A stretch of DNA of 64,000 nucleotides from contig NZ_RXOZ01000011.1 in assembly GCF_003991205.1 (NCBI RefSeq), forward strand, positions 62,001 to 126,000, given 5' to 3'. Source of the stretch: Georgenia sp. SYP-B2076 (GTDB lineage Bacteria > Actinomycetota > Actinomycetes > Actinomycetales > Actinomycetaceae). Position 1 is the first letter of the stretch; every line of letters starts with the position of its first letter. The notes beneath the pieces are model-generated. The model saw only the letters and a program-made list of their open reading frames with translations, was not told where the DNA came from and ran no database searches. A program made the translations under genes and the position numbers. Shown here piece by piece: positions 1-7,637 of this stretch.

Positions 1-172
1 GAGCCGTTGCCGCGCAACGAAGTCGTGCCGTTCGTTGTGCGCTCCCTCTGGTTTCTTGCCCGAAGCCCACGACACGCCAGCCGAGGACTCCGCCGGGCGC
101 CGTCCGACCACCAGGAGTGCACTGGTCTCATGACTGACATCGTCGACAACTTGTTCGTGATCACGCCCGAGG
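1..172. other. Left edge, no gene recognised
   Basis: I see no convincing gene here. Open frames cross the stretch, but none has a ribosome site together with recognisable protein sequence. An ATG at 130 opens a frame that runs on without matching anything I know, while the homology that starts just downstream lies in the other two frames. The stretch is best read as decayed sequence at the edge of an acquired region. Confidence 0.4.
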
Positions 173-326
173 GTGCAGCAGGGACTGAAGCGCGTGCGCG
201 CATTCAGCTCAGGGGAGCTCGTTCGTGTGCTCCCGGGCACAGCTGCTGGTGTGGGAGGCCCCGTACGTTCCCGAATACTTCTTCCCCGAGGCGGACCTGG
301 AAGTGGACCTGCGGCCGGCCGGCGAG
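173..326 (+). pseudogene. DUF427-family gene remnant, frameshifted
   Basis: Two adjacent reading frames together resemble part of the small DUF427 family. The frame at 173 gives KRVRAFSSGELV, and from about 222 the next frame gives SRAQLLVWEAPYVPEYFFPE, the tryptophan- and proline-rich block typical of the family. The change of frame near 220-225 means no intact protein can be made, and the C-terminal half is missing because the sequence runs directly into integrase-like coding sequence. The family assignment rests on remembered motifs; the break itself is directly visible. Confidence 0.5.
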
Positions 327-332
327 GGACCG

Positions 333-482
333 CGGTACGACTACCTCCACCACGCCCAGGGCGACCACTCGCGCATGGTCTACTCCGAGATCCTCACCGA
401 CGAGACCAAGGAGACCGCGGCGGCGTTCACGACCCGCGCCCTGGACCACTTCGCCGCCCGCGGCATCAGGGTCGAGCGGGTC
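333..482 (+). mobile_element. IS481-type transposase (integrase core) fragment
   Basis: About 50 codons read RYDYLHHAQGDHSRMVYSEI and then a segment ending ALDHFAARGIRVERV. This is the start of the rve/integrase core of IS481-like transposases, including the first catalytic-aspartate strand and the helix before the second strand. The rest of the transposase, both inverted repeats and any target duplication are absent, and the fragment is fused in frame to the preceding DUF427 remnant. It ends eight bases before the stop codon of the neighbouring IclR gene. It is a dead relic, marking past insertion at the edge of the catabolic island. Confidence 0.6.
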
Positions 483-489
483 AGTACAG

Positions 490-1299
490 CTAGTCGACGC
501 CTTCGGTCGTCGTCGGCGTGATGTCCGCGAGGTTCGCCTGGATGTCGTCCCGTGCGGCCCGGAGCTCGGTAAGGACGTCGTCCTGGACGAGTTCCGCGTA
601 CCGCACGGACGGGGCGGCGATCGCGAGGGCTGCGATCACCCGGCCTGCCGGGTTGTGGATCGCCACCGCGACCGCGGCTACGCCGGACTCTGTCTCGCCG
701 TTCGACACCGCATACCCTTGCTGGCGGTAGACGCGGAGCTGAGAGATCAGCCGGTCCAGCTGACGATCGCTCAGTCCGTCACCCTGGGCCTGGACCATGG
801 GGCTCTGGTACATGGTCCTTACCCTGTCCTCCGGGATATGAGCGAGAAGTACCCGTCCGCCGGCCGCCGTTGCTGCCGGCACGACGGCCCCTGGGCGGGC
901 GACGATCCGAAGCATCTTGTCGCCCTCGAAGCTGTCGAGGAACCGCAGCTTGGTGCCGACGCGGATCTGAAGGTTGACCGTCTCGCCGGTGAGTTGTGAT
1001 AGCTCCTCGAGGGGAGTGGCTGCCGCGGTGCGCAGCAACTCTGTCCCCGGCATCCTGACCGGCACTGCTCCCACAGTGGGACCGGGCACGTAAACCCGCC
1101 TGTCGTCCTGCACCGCGAGGCCGTGGAAGACGAGCATCGACATCAGCCGGTGCACTGTCGACTCAGCAACCCCGAGCTCGATCGCCGCAGTCTTCAGTCG
1201 AACCTCGCCGCGGTCCCTCAGCATGTGCACCAGTCGTATGGCGTTGTCGACCGAGGCGATTGCGTACGCGGGGCGCTTGGGCGCCGGCAACTTCTGCAT
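490..1299 (-). CDS. IclR-family transcriptional regulator
   Basis: This 269-residue protein has the length and layout of IclR regulators. A winged helix-turn-helix (about residues 12-75, recognition segment AESTVHRLMSML) is followed by a GAF-like effector domain (about 90-255) that usually binds an aromatic acid or related metabolite. It is divergent from the aldehyde dehydrogenase gene, so it is the natural candidate regulator of the catabolic genes to its right. No Shine-Dalgarno sequence precedes the ATG. A TACTCT element lies six bases upstream, so the message may be leaderless. The family is secure; the effector and target genes are inferred from position. Confidence 0.9.
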   Translation of the reverse strand: MQKLPAPKRPAYAIASVDNAIRLVHMLRDRGEVRLKTAAIELGVAESTVHRLMSMLVFHGLAVQDDRRVYVPGPTVGAVPVRMPGTELLRTAAATPLEELSQLTGETVNLQIRVGTKLRFLDSFEGDKMLRIVARPGAVVPAATAAGGRVLLAHIPEDRVRTMYQSPMVQAQGDGLSDRQLDRLISQLRVYRQQGYAVSNGETESGVAAVAVAIHNPAGRVIAALAIAAPSVRYAELVQDDVLTELRAARDDIQANLADITPTTTEGVD

Positions 1300-1305
1300 G
1301 GCACA

Positions 1306-1311
1306 AGAGTA
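1306..1311 (-). promoter_or_regulatory. Possible -10 box of a leaderless IclR transcript
   Basis: On the minus strand TACTCT ends six bases before the ATG of the IclR gene and fits the actinobacterial TAnnnT pattern. Transcription would start at or next to the A of the start codon, which would explain the missing ribosome site. This is inference from spacing alone. Confidence 0.3.
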
Positions 1312-1390
1312 TTGCCCGCCGACGTACCGCCCTCGAATATGAGAGCGCTACCGACGGAAGACTGAGCCCCGCAGGCGGAGGAACGATCCA

Positions 1391-2872
1391 GTGAACGAGC
1401 GCGTACGACGCGAAGACGAGCTAGTGGCGGTACGAGAGCGGGACTGGACGTTCCTCATCGGCGGCGCCTTGCGCAGTGCAGAAGATGGCCGGACGTTCCC
1501 TGTGATCGATCCGTATACCGTCGGCCTGCTCGCCGACGTCCCTGACGCCTCGCCCTCCGACGCCGATGCAGCGGTCGATGCGGCGCGTGCGGCACTGCCT
1601 GCCTGGCGGAAGGTGCCGGTGCTCGAGCGTGCCAAGCACCTCTATCGGCTCGCCGACATCGTCGAGGCCAACGCTGAGGAGCTCGCCTTCCTCGAGATGG
1701 TCGACACGGGGTCACCGATCTCGAACGCTCGGGCGGACGTGACGCTCGCGGTCCAGCAGATCCGCATGTACGCCAACCTCGCGCTGGAACTTAAGGGCCA
1801 GACGATCCCAGCGAGCAGCGGTCTGCATTACTCCATCCGGCAGCCAGAGGGCGTGGTCGTCAAGATCAGCGCGTTCAACCACCCGCTGATGTTCGGCTGC
1901 CGCTTCGCTGCCCCCGTCCTCGCGGGCAACACGGTCGTCGTCAAGCCGTCAGAGCTGGCACCGCTGTCGATGCTGCGCCTCGGTGAGCTCATCGTGGACG
2001 AGTTCCCGCCCGGCGTCGTCAACATCGTCGTGGGGGCAGGCGCATCGGTCCCCGATCGCCTCGTACGCCATCCGGCGGTCCGGCGCATCTCGTTCATCGG
2101 CTCCGAGTCGACCGGACGAGCGATTCAGCGGGCTGCCGCCGAGTCGGGCGTCAAGCACGTCACCCTCGAGCTCGGCGGGAAGAATGCGATGGTCGTCTTC
2201 GAGGACGTCGACGTCGATGAGGCCGCGCTGGGGGCCGTTAAGGGAATGAACTTCACCTGGTCCGGCCAGTCGTGCGGGTCGAACTCGAGGGTCCTCGCGC
2301 ACAGCAGCATCGTCGAGGAGCTGACCGACAAGATCGTCGACCTGGTTCGGGCACGGAAGATCGGTGACCCGATGGACGAGGCCACCGAGCAGGGCACGAT
2401 GATCGACCGCGGCCAGTACGAGAAGTCTCTGGAGTACATCGAGATCGCCAAGCAGGAGGGCGCACGGGTCGTCGTCGGGGGAGGACGCCCGGAGGGTCCG
2501 GGGTTCGACGACAGGTTTTTCGTCGAGGCGACTGTGCTGACCGACGTGCGGCCCGAGTTCCGCATCGCGCAGGAAGAGGTGTTCGGACCGATCATGAGCG
2601 TCATCCCCTTCGACACCGAGGACGAAGCCATCCGCATCGCGAACGGCGTGGACTACGGGCTGACCGCGAGTGTGTGGACCAAGGACCTCAACCGGGCGCT
2701 GCGGGTGGTCGAGGAGTTCGAGGCCGGATACATCTGGGTTAACCACTCGTCCACCCACTTCCCCGGCACCCCGTACGGAGGGGTCAAGCGCTCCGGCGTC
2801 GGGGCCAAGGAAGAGTGCCTCGAGGAGCTCTTGTCCTACACCGAGGAAAAAGTCGTCAACGTCGTCTACTAG
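1391..2872 (+). CDS. NAD(P)-dependent aldehyde dehydrogenase
   Basis: A full-length 493-residue member of the aldehyde dehydrogenase superfamily, oxidising an aldehyde to its acid with NAD(P)+. The catalytic residues are visible: Asn163 in SAFNHP, Glu260 in LELGGK and nucleophile Cys295 in GQSCGSN. The GTG start follows a GGAGGAA ribosome site. It is the first rightward gene of the aromatic cluster and is followed after 66 bases by the decarboxylase-like gene. With a cupin dioxygenase and a NahE/PhdJ-like aldolase nearby, a role like PhdK (2-carboxybenzaldehyde dehydrogenase) is attractive. The substrate cannot be read from the sequence. Confidence 0.9.
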   Translation: MNERVRREDELVAVRERDWTFLIGGALRSAEDGRTFPVIDPYTVGLLADVPDASPSDADAAVDAARAALPAWRKVPVLERAKHLYRLADIVEANAEELAFLEMVDTGSPISNARADVTLAVQQIRMYANLALELKGQTIPASSGLHYSIRQPEGVVVKISAFNHPLMFGCRFAAPVLAGNTVVVKPSELAPLSMLRLGELIVDEFPPGVVNIVVGAGASVPDRLVRHPAVRRISFIGSESTGRAIQRAAAESGVKHVTLELGGKNAMVVFEDVDVDEAALGAVKGMNFTWSGQSCGSNSRVLAHSSIVEELTDKIVDLVRARKIGDPMDEATEQGTMIDRGQYEKSLEYIEIAKQEGARVVVGGGRPEGPGFDDRFFVEATVLTDVRPEFRIAQEEVFGPIMSVIPFDTEDEAIRIANGVDYGLTASVWTKDLNRALRVVEEFEAGYIWVNHSSTHFPGTPYGGVKRSGVGAKEECLEELLSYTEEKVVNVVY

Positions 2873-2938
2873 CCCCGGTCACCGGCCGGGGCTGATCCCG
2901 GTCGCGCCGCCGATCGATCCGCAACAGGAGCCAACAGC

Positions 2939-3928
2939 ATGAGCCTTCTTCCCCTGACCATGGCCGCCGTCGACTACGACCGCTTCCACGCCCTGAGTGG
3001 CGGGACGGTCCGCCCCGAGGGGATCGACCTCGAACTGGTCCCGCTCGAGGTCGAGGAGGTGTTCTACCGACAGGTGAAGTACGCCGAGTTCGACGTGAGT
3101 GAGATGAGCCTGTCGACCTATGTGCTCAACCTCGGCCGCGACGACTTCCCCTACGTCGCCCTTCCTGTCTTCCCGTCCCGGTACTTCCGGCACCAGTCCA
3201 TCTTCGTCAACGAACGGAGCGGCATCACCTCCCCGCAGGACCTGCGTGGGAAGAAGGTTGGCGTGCCCGAGTACCAGATCACCGCCAGCGTCTGGCAGCG
3301 CGGCATCCTCCGTGACGACTTCGGGGTCAGGCCCGAAGACATCGAGTGGTACACGGGCGGCGTCGACGAGCCCGGCCGCGAGGAGAAGTCCAGGATCTCG
3401 CTTCCTGACGACGTCCGGGTCCAGGCCATCGGACCGCGGGACACGCTCTCCCAGATGCTGGCCGGCGGCGAGCTTGACGCACTCTTCACCGCGCACGAAC
3501 CGTCCGCCTTCCGGGCGCACGAGCACGTCGTCCGCCTGTTTCCTGACTACAAGGCGATCGAGAAGGACTACTTCGCCCGCACCGGGATCTTCCCGATCAT
3601 GCACTGTGTCGTCGTCCGCCGGAGCGTTCTCGACGCACACCCCTGGGTCGCCCGCTCACTCGTCAAGGCGTTCGACGCCTCGCTGCAAGTCGCGATGCGC
3701 GGCCTGCTGTACCGCAGCTCGCTCAAGGTGGCCCTGCCGTGGCTCGCCGACCACGTCGAGGAGACGGTGGAGGCCCTCGGCCCGGACTACTGGACGTACG
3801 GCATCGAGGCGAACCGCACGGTTCTCGAGACCTTCCTGCGCTACTCCCACGAGCAGGGCCTCGCGGCCCGGCGCTATGCGCCGGAGGAGATCTTCGCGCC
3901 GAGCACGGCGAGCGCGTTCACCATCTGA
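2939..3928 (+). CDS. 4,5-dihydroxyphthalate decarboxylase-like protein
   Basis: This 329-residue protein has the fold of periplasmic NMT1/THI5-like binding proteins but no signal peptide or lipobox, so it should be cytoplasmic. Segments such as YDRFHAL near the start, FPSRYFRHQSIFVN, GVPEYQITASVWQRGIL, FARTGIFPIMH and TFLRYSHEQGLAARRY are characteristic of 4,5-dihydroxyphthalate decarboxylases, which make protocatechuate during phthalate breakdown. Length matches the family. It probably forms a unit with the upstream aldehyde dehydrogenase and ends at a strong bidirectional terminator. Many relatives are annotated as transport proteins; the lack of export signal and the catabolic neighbours argue for an enzyme, though the exact substrate may differ. 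Confidence 0.75.
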   Translation: MSLLPLTMAAVDYDRFHALSGGTVRPEGIDLELVPLEVEEVFYRQVKYAEFDVSEMSLSTYVLNLGRDDFPYVALPVFPSRYFRHQSIFVNERSGITSPQDLRGKKVGVPEYQITASVWQRGILRDDFGVRPEDIEWYTGGVDEPGREEKSRISLPDDVRVQAIGPRDTLSQMLAGGELDALFTAHEPSAFRAHEHVVRLFPDYKAIEKDYFARTGIFPIMHCVVVRRSVLDAHPWVARSLVKAFDASLQVAMRGLLYRSSLKVALPWLADHVEETVEALGPDYWTYGIEANRTVLETFLRYSHEQGLAARRYAPEEIFAPSTASAFTI

Positions 3929-3958
3929 TCGTCCCAGATTCGAGCTCACGACAAACCA

Positions 3959-3989
3959 GCGCCCCCTCCTGGTGACCAGGAGGGGGCGC
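3959..3989. terminator. Bidirectional terminator between convergent genes
   Basis: A perfect 14-base stem (3959-3972 with 3976-3989) closes over a three-base loop, between the rightward decarboxylase-like gene and the leftward dioxygenase operon. It is GC-rich without a clear T-tract, as is usual in this group, and can stop transcription from both sides. Confidence 0.8.
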
Positions 3990-4043
3990 GGTGTCGTGCC
4001 ACCAGGACCGCTGCGCTGGCACCTGCGAGCGCGACGTCCTGTG

Positions 4044-4994
4044 TCAGCGGGGAAACTCGCCGAGCGACGGTCCCCACTTGTTGAGCATGCCGAGGTCGAC
4101 CTCCCAGGTCTGGGGATACATCGGGTGCTGCTCGTGCCAGGGCCGCTCGTCGAAGTACCCGAGCTCCTCGTTCGTCATGACGTCCATCTGTGTGTACAGC
4201 TCGATGGTGTGGCCGTCGGGGTCGGTGTGGTAGGTGAAGACGTTGTGACCGGCGGTGTGGCGACCAGGCCCCCAGAACAGTGAGTAGTCGTCGCGAGCCA
4301 GCGTGTCGAGCATCGTCTGGAGGTGGTTCATGTCCCGGGCCTCGTAGGCGATGTGGTGCATCCCCGAGAAGTTGTCGCTCTGGATGAAGTTGGCCGAGTG
4401 GTGCATGGAGTTGCAGCGGAGGAAGACGAAGAAGTCGCCCACGGTGTCGGACCACCGGAAGCCCAGGGCCTCCTGGTAGAAGGCACGCATGTTGTCGGTC
4501 GAGGTCGTGTACGCCGCCACGTGACCCAGCTTGGTCGGACGCTGGTCGAACGTCGCGCCCACTCCGCTCGGAGTCTGCGACTCGTACAGGTGAACCGGCG
4601 TCCCGGTCTCGGCTTCGTCGAGGACGAGCACCTGGGGCGTGCCCGGACCGATGTCGCTGCGCAGCTCCGACTCCAGGCCGATCGCGGACAGACGACGCCG
4701 TGCGTCGCTCAGTGAGCCGGCGATCTCGTAACCGATGGATTGGCGGCCGGACGCGACGTCCGCCTTCTCGATCACCACGCAGTGGTGGTCGGACCCAGTC
4801 GTGAGGAACACCAGGTCGGGCGACTCCTCCACCAGGGCGAACCCGAGCGTCTTCGTGTAGTACTCCTTGAGCCGGTCGACGTCCGGCGTCGTGAAGGAGA
4901 CGTAGCCCAGCCGACCGACCTGGACGGCCGGGTCCTCAGCCTTCCCAGGCATCTGTGTGGTGGACGTGGCTGCTGTGTTCGTGGCGTCACTCAT
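4044..4994 (-). CDS. Type I extradiol (VOC) ring-cleavage dioxygenase
   Basis: A 316-residue two-domain vicinal-oxygen-chelate protein. The C-terminal half carries the Fe(II) ligand pattern of extradiol dioxygenases: His158 (LGHVAAY), His214 (MHHIAYE) and Glu265 (GHTIELY). It should open a catecholic ring next to the two hydroxyls. The start at 4994 is fixed by AGGAGGAACCG just upstream and by its overlap with the FMN reductase stop as ATGA. It is the last gene of a five-gene leftward operon. Family and metal site are clear. The substrate is unknown and could be a bicyclic or substituted catechol. Confidence 0.87.
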   Translation of the reverse strand: MSDATNTAATSTTQMPGKAEDPAVQVGRLGYVSFTTPDVDRLKEYYTKTLGFALVEESPDLVFLTTGSDHHCVVIEKADVASGRQSIGYEIAGSLSDARRRLSAIGLESELRSDIGPGTPQVLVLDEAETGTPVHLYESQTPSGVGATFDQRPTKLGHVAAYTTSTDNMRAFYQEALGFRWSDTVGDFFVFLRCNSMHHSANFIQSDNFSGMHHIAYEARDMNHLQTMLDTLARDDYSLFWGPGRHTAGHNVFTYHTDPDGHTIELYTQMDVMTNEELGYFDERPWHEQHPMYPQTWEVDLGMLNKWGPSLGEFPR

Positions 4995-5728
4995 CGATCG
5001 GTTCCTCCTGTTGACGATGTGGGGCCGGCGTGCGCCGGCACCGGTTCCTGGCGCGGCCTGCTGCCGCCGTAGCGTGTGGCGCGCAGAGCGTGGGACGCGA
5101 TCTGCACTCGGGACAGCTCGTCGAGCATCGCGACCGCGGCCGCGTCGAAGGCGTCGGTGCTCCGGAACGCGCCCGCGTCCAGGTGACGGTGCACGAACGG
5201 GATGTTCACCGACTCGTGCAGCACGAGCGCCTTGACGGCCACGAGGACTGCCCCGAAGGACTCGGCGGCGCGCGCCCCGGCGCCGACGTTGCTGCCGTAG
5301 CTGACCATCCCGGCCGGCTTGTCGGACCACTCGTGGAACAGGTAGTCGACGGCGTTCTTCAGGGCGGCGCTGTATCCGTGGTTGTACTCCGGCATGACGA
5401 ACACGAAGGCGTCAGCCCGCTGCACGCGCTCGCTCCATCGCCTGGAGTGTGCGTGCTCGTACCGGCCCATCTTTGCGCCGACCGGTTCGTCGAGCAGCGG
5501 GAGGTCGATCTCGGCGAGGTCGACCAGGTCGACGTCGAACCCGCCGTGCCCGGCTGCGATCCTGTGCACCCAGTGCGCGACCTCGGCGCCGACCCGACCG
5601 GGCCTGGTGGCTCCGATGATGATCTGGAGGGTCGGCCGGGCCGCGCCCTCGCCGTCGACGTGGGTCGGGACGAATGGCGCCGCGGGGTCGTCGTTCCGGG
5701 TGTGGACGCCGGTGCCGCTCATGCTCAT
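4991..5728 (-). CDS. NAD(P)H-dependent FMN reductase
   Basis: A 245-residue flavodoxin-fold reductase. The FMN-phosphate loop appears near residue 38 as IGATRPGRVG, and PEYNHGYSAALKNAVDYL is the signature strand and helix of the NADPH-dependent FMN reductase family. It overlaps both neighbours by ATGA, so it is translated as part of the catabolic operon. It probably supplies reduced flavin to the two acyl-CoA-dehydrogenase-like monooxygenases encoded to the right, or keeps quinone intermediates reduced. A second, unrelated flavin reductase at 10,555 offers an alternative partner, so the division of labour is open. Confidence 0.85.
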   Translation of the reverse strand: MSMSGTGVHTRNDDPAAPFVPTHVDGEGAARPTLQIIIGATRPGRVGAEVAHWVHRIAAGHGGFDVDLVDLAEIDLPLLDEPVGAKMGRYEHAHSRRWSERVQRADAFVFVMPEYNHGYSAALKNAVDYLFHEWSDKPAGMVSYGSNVGAGARAAESFGAVLVAVKALVLHESVNIPFVHRHLDAGAFRSTDAFDAAAVAMLDELSRVQIASHALRATRYGGSRPRQEPVPAHAGPTSSTGGTDR

Positions 5729-6633
5729 GCGCCCCTCGGTGGGGCGATGGTGGTGGTGAGCCGGCCGAGGAGCTCGATGTCGACCGTGACCGTGTCGCCC
5801 GGGCGCAGGAACTCACCACGCGGCATGCCGACGCCGGCGGGGGTGCCGGTGAGGATGACGTCGCCCGGCTCGAGGGTCACGTCGCGGCTCGCCGCCGCGA
5901 CGAGCTCCGCCACGCCCGCGATGAGACGGGAGGTGTTCGATCGCTGCTTCGTCACGCCGTTGACACGGCTCTCGATGGAGAGCGCCTCGGGGTCCGGGAC
6001 GAGCCACGCGGGCACCACCCCGGGACCGAGCGGGCAGAGGCCGTCGAGCGCCTTGTGGGCGTACCAGTCCGAGGCGAACGGGGGTGCGATGGCGTCGTCC
6101 CGGAAGAAGAGCCCGCGCGCCGACAGGTCGTTCGCCGCGACGTAACCCGCGACGTGGTCGAGTGCTGAGTCGACGGAGACGTTGACGCACCGGTCGGCGA
6201 TCACGACTCCCATCTCGGCCTCCCAGTCGAGGTTCGGGTCGGGCGCGCCCGGGAGCGGGACGTGGGCGTCGGGGCCGACGATCGTCGTTGTCGGAGGCTT
6301 GAGGAAGAACCAGGGCGCGGGACGGCCGACCACCTTGCCGTCGCTCATCTCCGCCAGGTGGTCGGAGTAGTTCGCGCCGGCGCAGATGAGCTTGCGCGGA
6401 TACGTGATCGGGGCTGCCAGCGTGGCACCGGGGACGACCACCAGGTCGGAGGGGTCGAGGTCGACGAGGGCGCCGCGCCACTCACCCCATCGGTCGAACA
6501 GCTCCGCCGATGTCGCGGGCCAGCCGGATGGCACCGCGTGCATCACGTCCCCGGCGAGGATTCCCAGGTGAGTTCCGTCGTCGTCGACGTACTGCGCGAT
6601 CGACCACGGTGCGGGCGAGGGAGAGGTCTTCAT
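5725..6633 (-). CDS. Fumarylacetoacetate hydrolase-family protein
   Basis: A 302-residue FAH-family protein with an N-terminal cap of about 80 residues and the catalytic beta-roll behind it. The family blocks CAGANYSDHLAEM, WFFLKPPTT and the acidic metal site DWEAEMGVVI are present, as is TGTPAGVG near the end. Members hydrolyse or decarboxylate the ring-fission products of aromatic catabolism using Mg or Mn. The ATG at 6633 makes an ATGA overlap with the upstream aldolase gene; a longer open frame upstream is only a shadow. In this operon it should act after ring cleavage by the cupin or extradiol enzyme. Confidence 0.88.
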   Translation of the reverse strand: MKTSPSPAPWSIAQYVDDDGTHLGILAGDVMHAVPSGWPATSAELFDRWGEWRGALVDLDPSDLVVVPGATLAAPITYPRKLICAGANYSDHLAEMSDGKVVGRPAPWFFLKPPTTTIVGPDAHVPLPGAPDPNLDWEAEMGVVIADRCVNVSVDSALDHVAGYVAANDLSARGLFFRDDAIAPPFASDWYAHKALDGLCPLGPGVVPAWLVPDPEALSIESRVNGVTKQRSNTSRLIAGVAELVAAASRDVTLEPGDVILTGTPAGVGMPRGEFLRPGDTVTVDIELLGRLTTTIAPPRGA

Positions 6634-7637
6634 ACGAGGGTCGCCCCCTCCGTCGCAGCACCGGCCACGTAGCGCGCCCGAATCGTGGCCCAGCGTCGGC
6701 CCGCCTCGGTGCCACCGGCGATGTACTCCTCGGGTGCGGTCGTGTACGGGTGACGGGTCGGCCCGGGGTTGCTGTATCCCGACCCGATGAACTTGGCGCG
6801 GTCGATCTGGATGCTGTAGGCCATGAACTTGGCGAGGTCGCCGTCCGGGAAGAGGGGCTCGAGGGCCCACTCCAGCTCTTCGTCGATCCGCTCGGCGACG
6901 TCCCAGTTCCTGGTGCGCAGCGCCTCGGAGAGCGCGACGAGCGGCTCGGGTCCGCAGGCCGCGTCGCCGGTCCAGGCTGCGTGGACCTGCCCCGGGAACG
7001 CCTTCACCATGCTCACCCAGTTCTCCACCAGGGGCAGGAGGGCGAACCGGCCGTCCAGGGCGGCGAGGTCGGCCCCGAATGTCTCGGTCGACTTTCCGCC
7101 CGTGTACTTCGCCGCCACGATCTGGGGGATCGTCGCCAGGCCCGCGTACGCCGTCGTGGAGATTTTTCCCTTGAAGACGCCAGGGTTGTCGTAGGCCACC
7201 AACGCGGCGTCGGGCAGAGCGTCGGCCACCGCACGGTAGTAGTCGACGATCTGGTGGTCGTCCAGGGGCAGCCAGCTCGGTCGTCCCACGAACAGGCCGT
7301 CGGCGCCGAGAGCCATCAGTGCCGCGCCGCGGCGGATGGTGTCGCGTGTGTTGGGTGCCGTGGGGCCCACCATCACCGGGATGCGCCCGTCGACGACCTT
7401 GACGACGGTGTCGGCGAACGCGAGGAGCTCGTCCTCGGTAAGAGTGGCCACCTCGCCGAAGGTGCCCGTCGTCATGAGGACATTGACCCCCGCGGTGACG
7501 ACGTTCTCCACGAGCCGGGCGGTCTCCTCCAGATCGACCGTCGACACTGCGGTGGGCGAGTCGGCACCGGGCAGCGCCGGCGTCGGGATGATGCCGACGA
7601 CGCCCCGGATGTCGTCGGCGGTGACCCGCCGGCTCAC
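6630..7637 (-). CDS. DHDPS-family hydratase-aldolase (NahE/PhdJ-like)
   Basis: A 335-residue class I aldolase of the dihydrodipicolinate synthase superfamily. The opening IRGVVGIIPTPA and the block TTGTFGEVATLTEDE resemble trans-o-hydroxybenzylidenepyruvate and trans-2-carboxybenzalpyruvate hydratase-aldolases rather than biosynthetic DapA. The Schiff-base lysine is Lys177 (AAKYTG), with Tyr149 in AYDNP. Such enzymes add water to an aryl-ylidene pyruvate and release pyruvate plus an aromatic aldehyde, which would feed the aldehyde dehydrogenase at 1391. The GTG start at 7637 forms a GTGA overlap with the cupin stop. The subfamily call is from motif memory. Confidence 0.8.
   Translation of the reverse strand: MSRRVTADDIRGVVGIIPTPALPGADSPTAVSTVDLEETARLVENVVTAGVNVLMTTGTFGEVATLTEDELLAFADTVVKVVDGRIPVMVGPTAPNTRDTIRRGAALMALGADGLFVGRPSWLPLDDHQIVDYYRAVADALPDAALVAYDNPGVFKGKISTTAYAGLATIPQIVAAKYTGGKSTETFGADLAALDGRFALLPLVENWVSMVKAFPGQVHAAWTGDAACGPEPLVALSEALRTRNWDVAERIDEELEWALEPLFPDGDLAKFMAYSIQIDRAKFIGSGYSNPGPTRHPYTTAPEEYIAGGTEAGRRWATIRARYVAGAATEGATLV

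Noticed and set aside
7-999. Long rightward open frame over the left edge
   Set aside because: It is antisense to the IclR gene for most of its length, has Arg/Pro-rich composition and no homology; the IclR frame carries all family motifs.
1292-1306. Fifth TTCTG-N5-CAGAA copy over the IclR start codon
   Set aside because: One mismatch and overlap with coding sequence make it too weak to list as a site; mentioned only in the finding.
1949-2758. Leftward 269-codon frame inside the aldehyde dehydrogenase
   Set aside because: Shadow of a high-GC gene; the opposite strand encodes the complete enzyme with catalytic residues.
4044-5330. Extended 428-codon version of the extradiol dioxygenase
   Set aside because: The extra N-terminus is the FMN reductase in another frame. 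ATG 4994 has a perfect ribosome site and an ATGA overlap.
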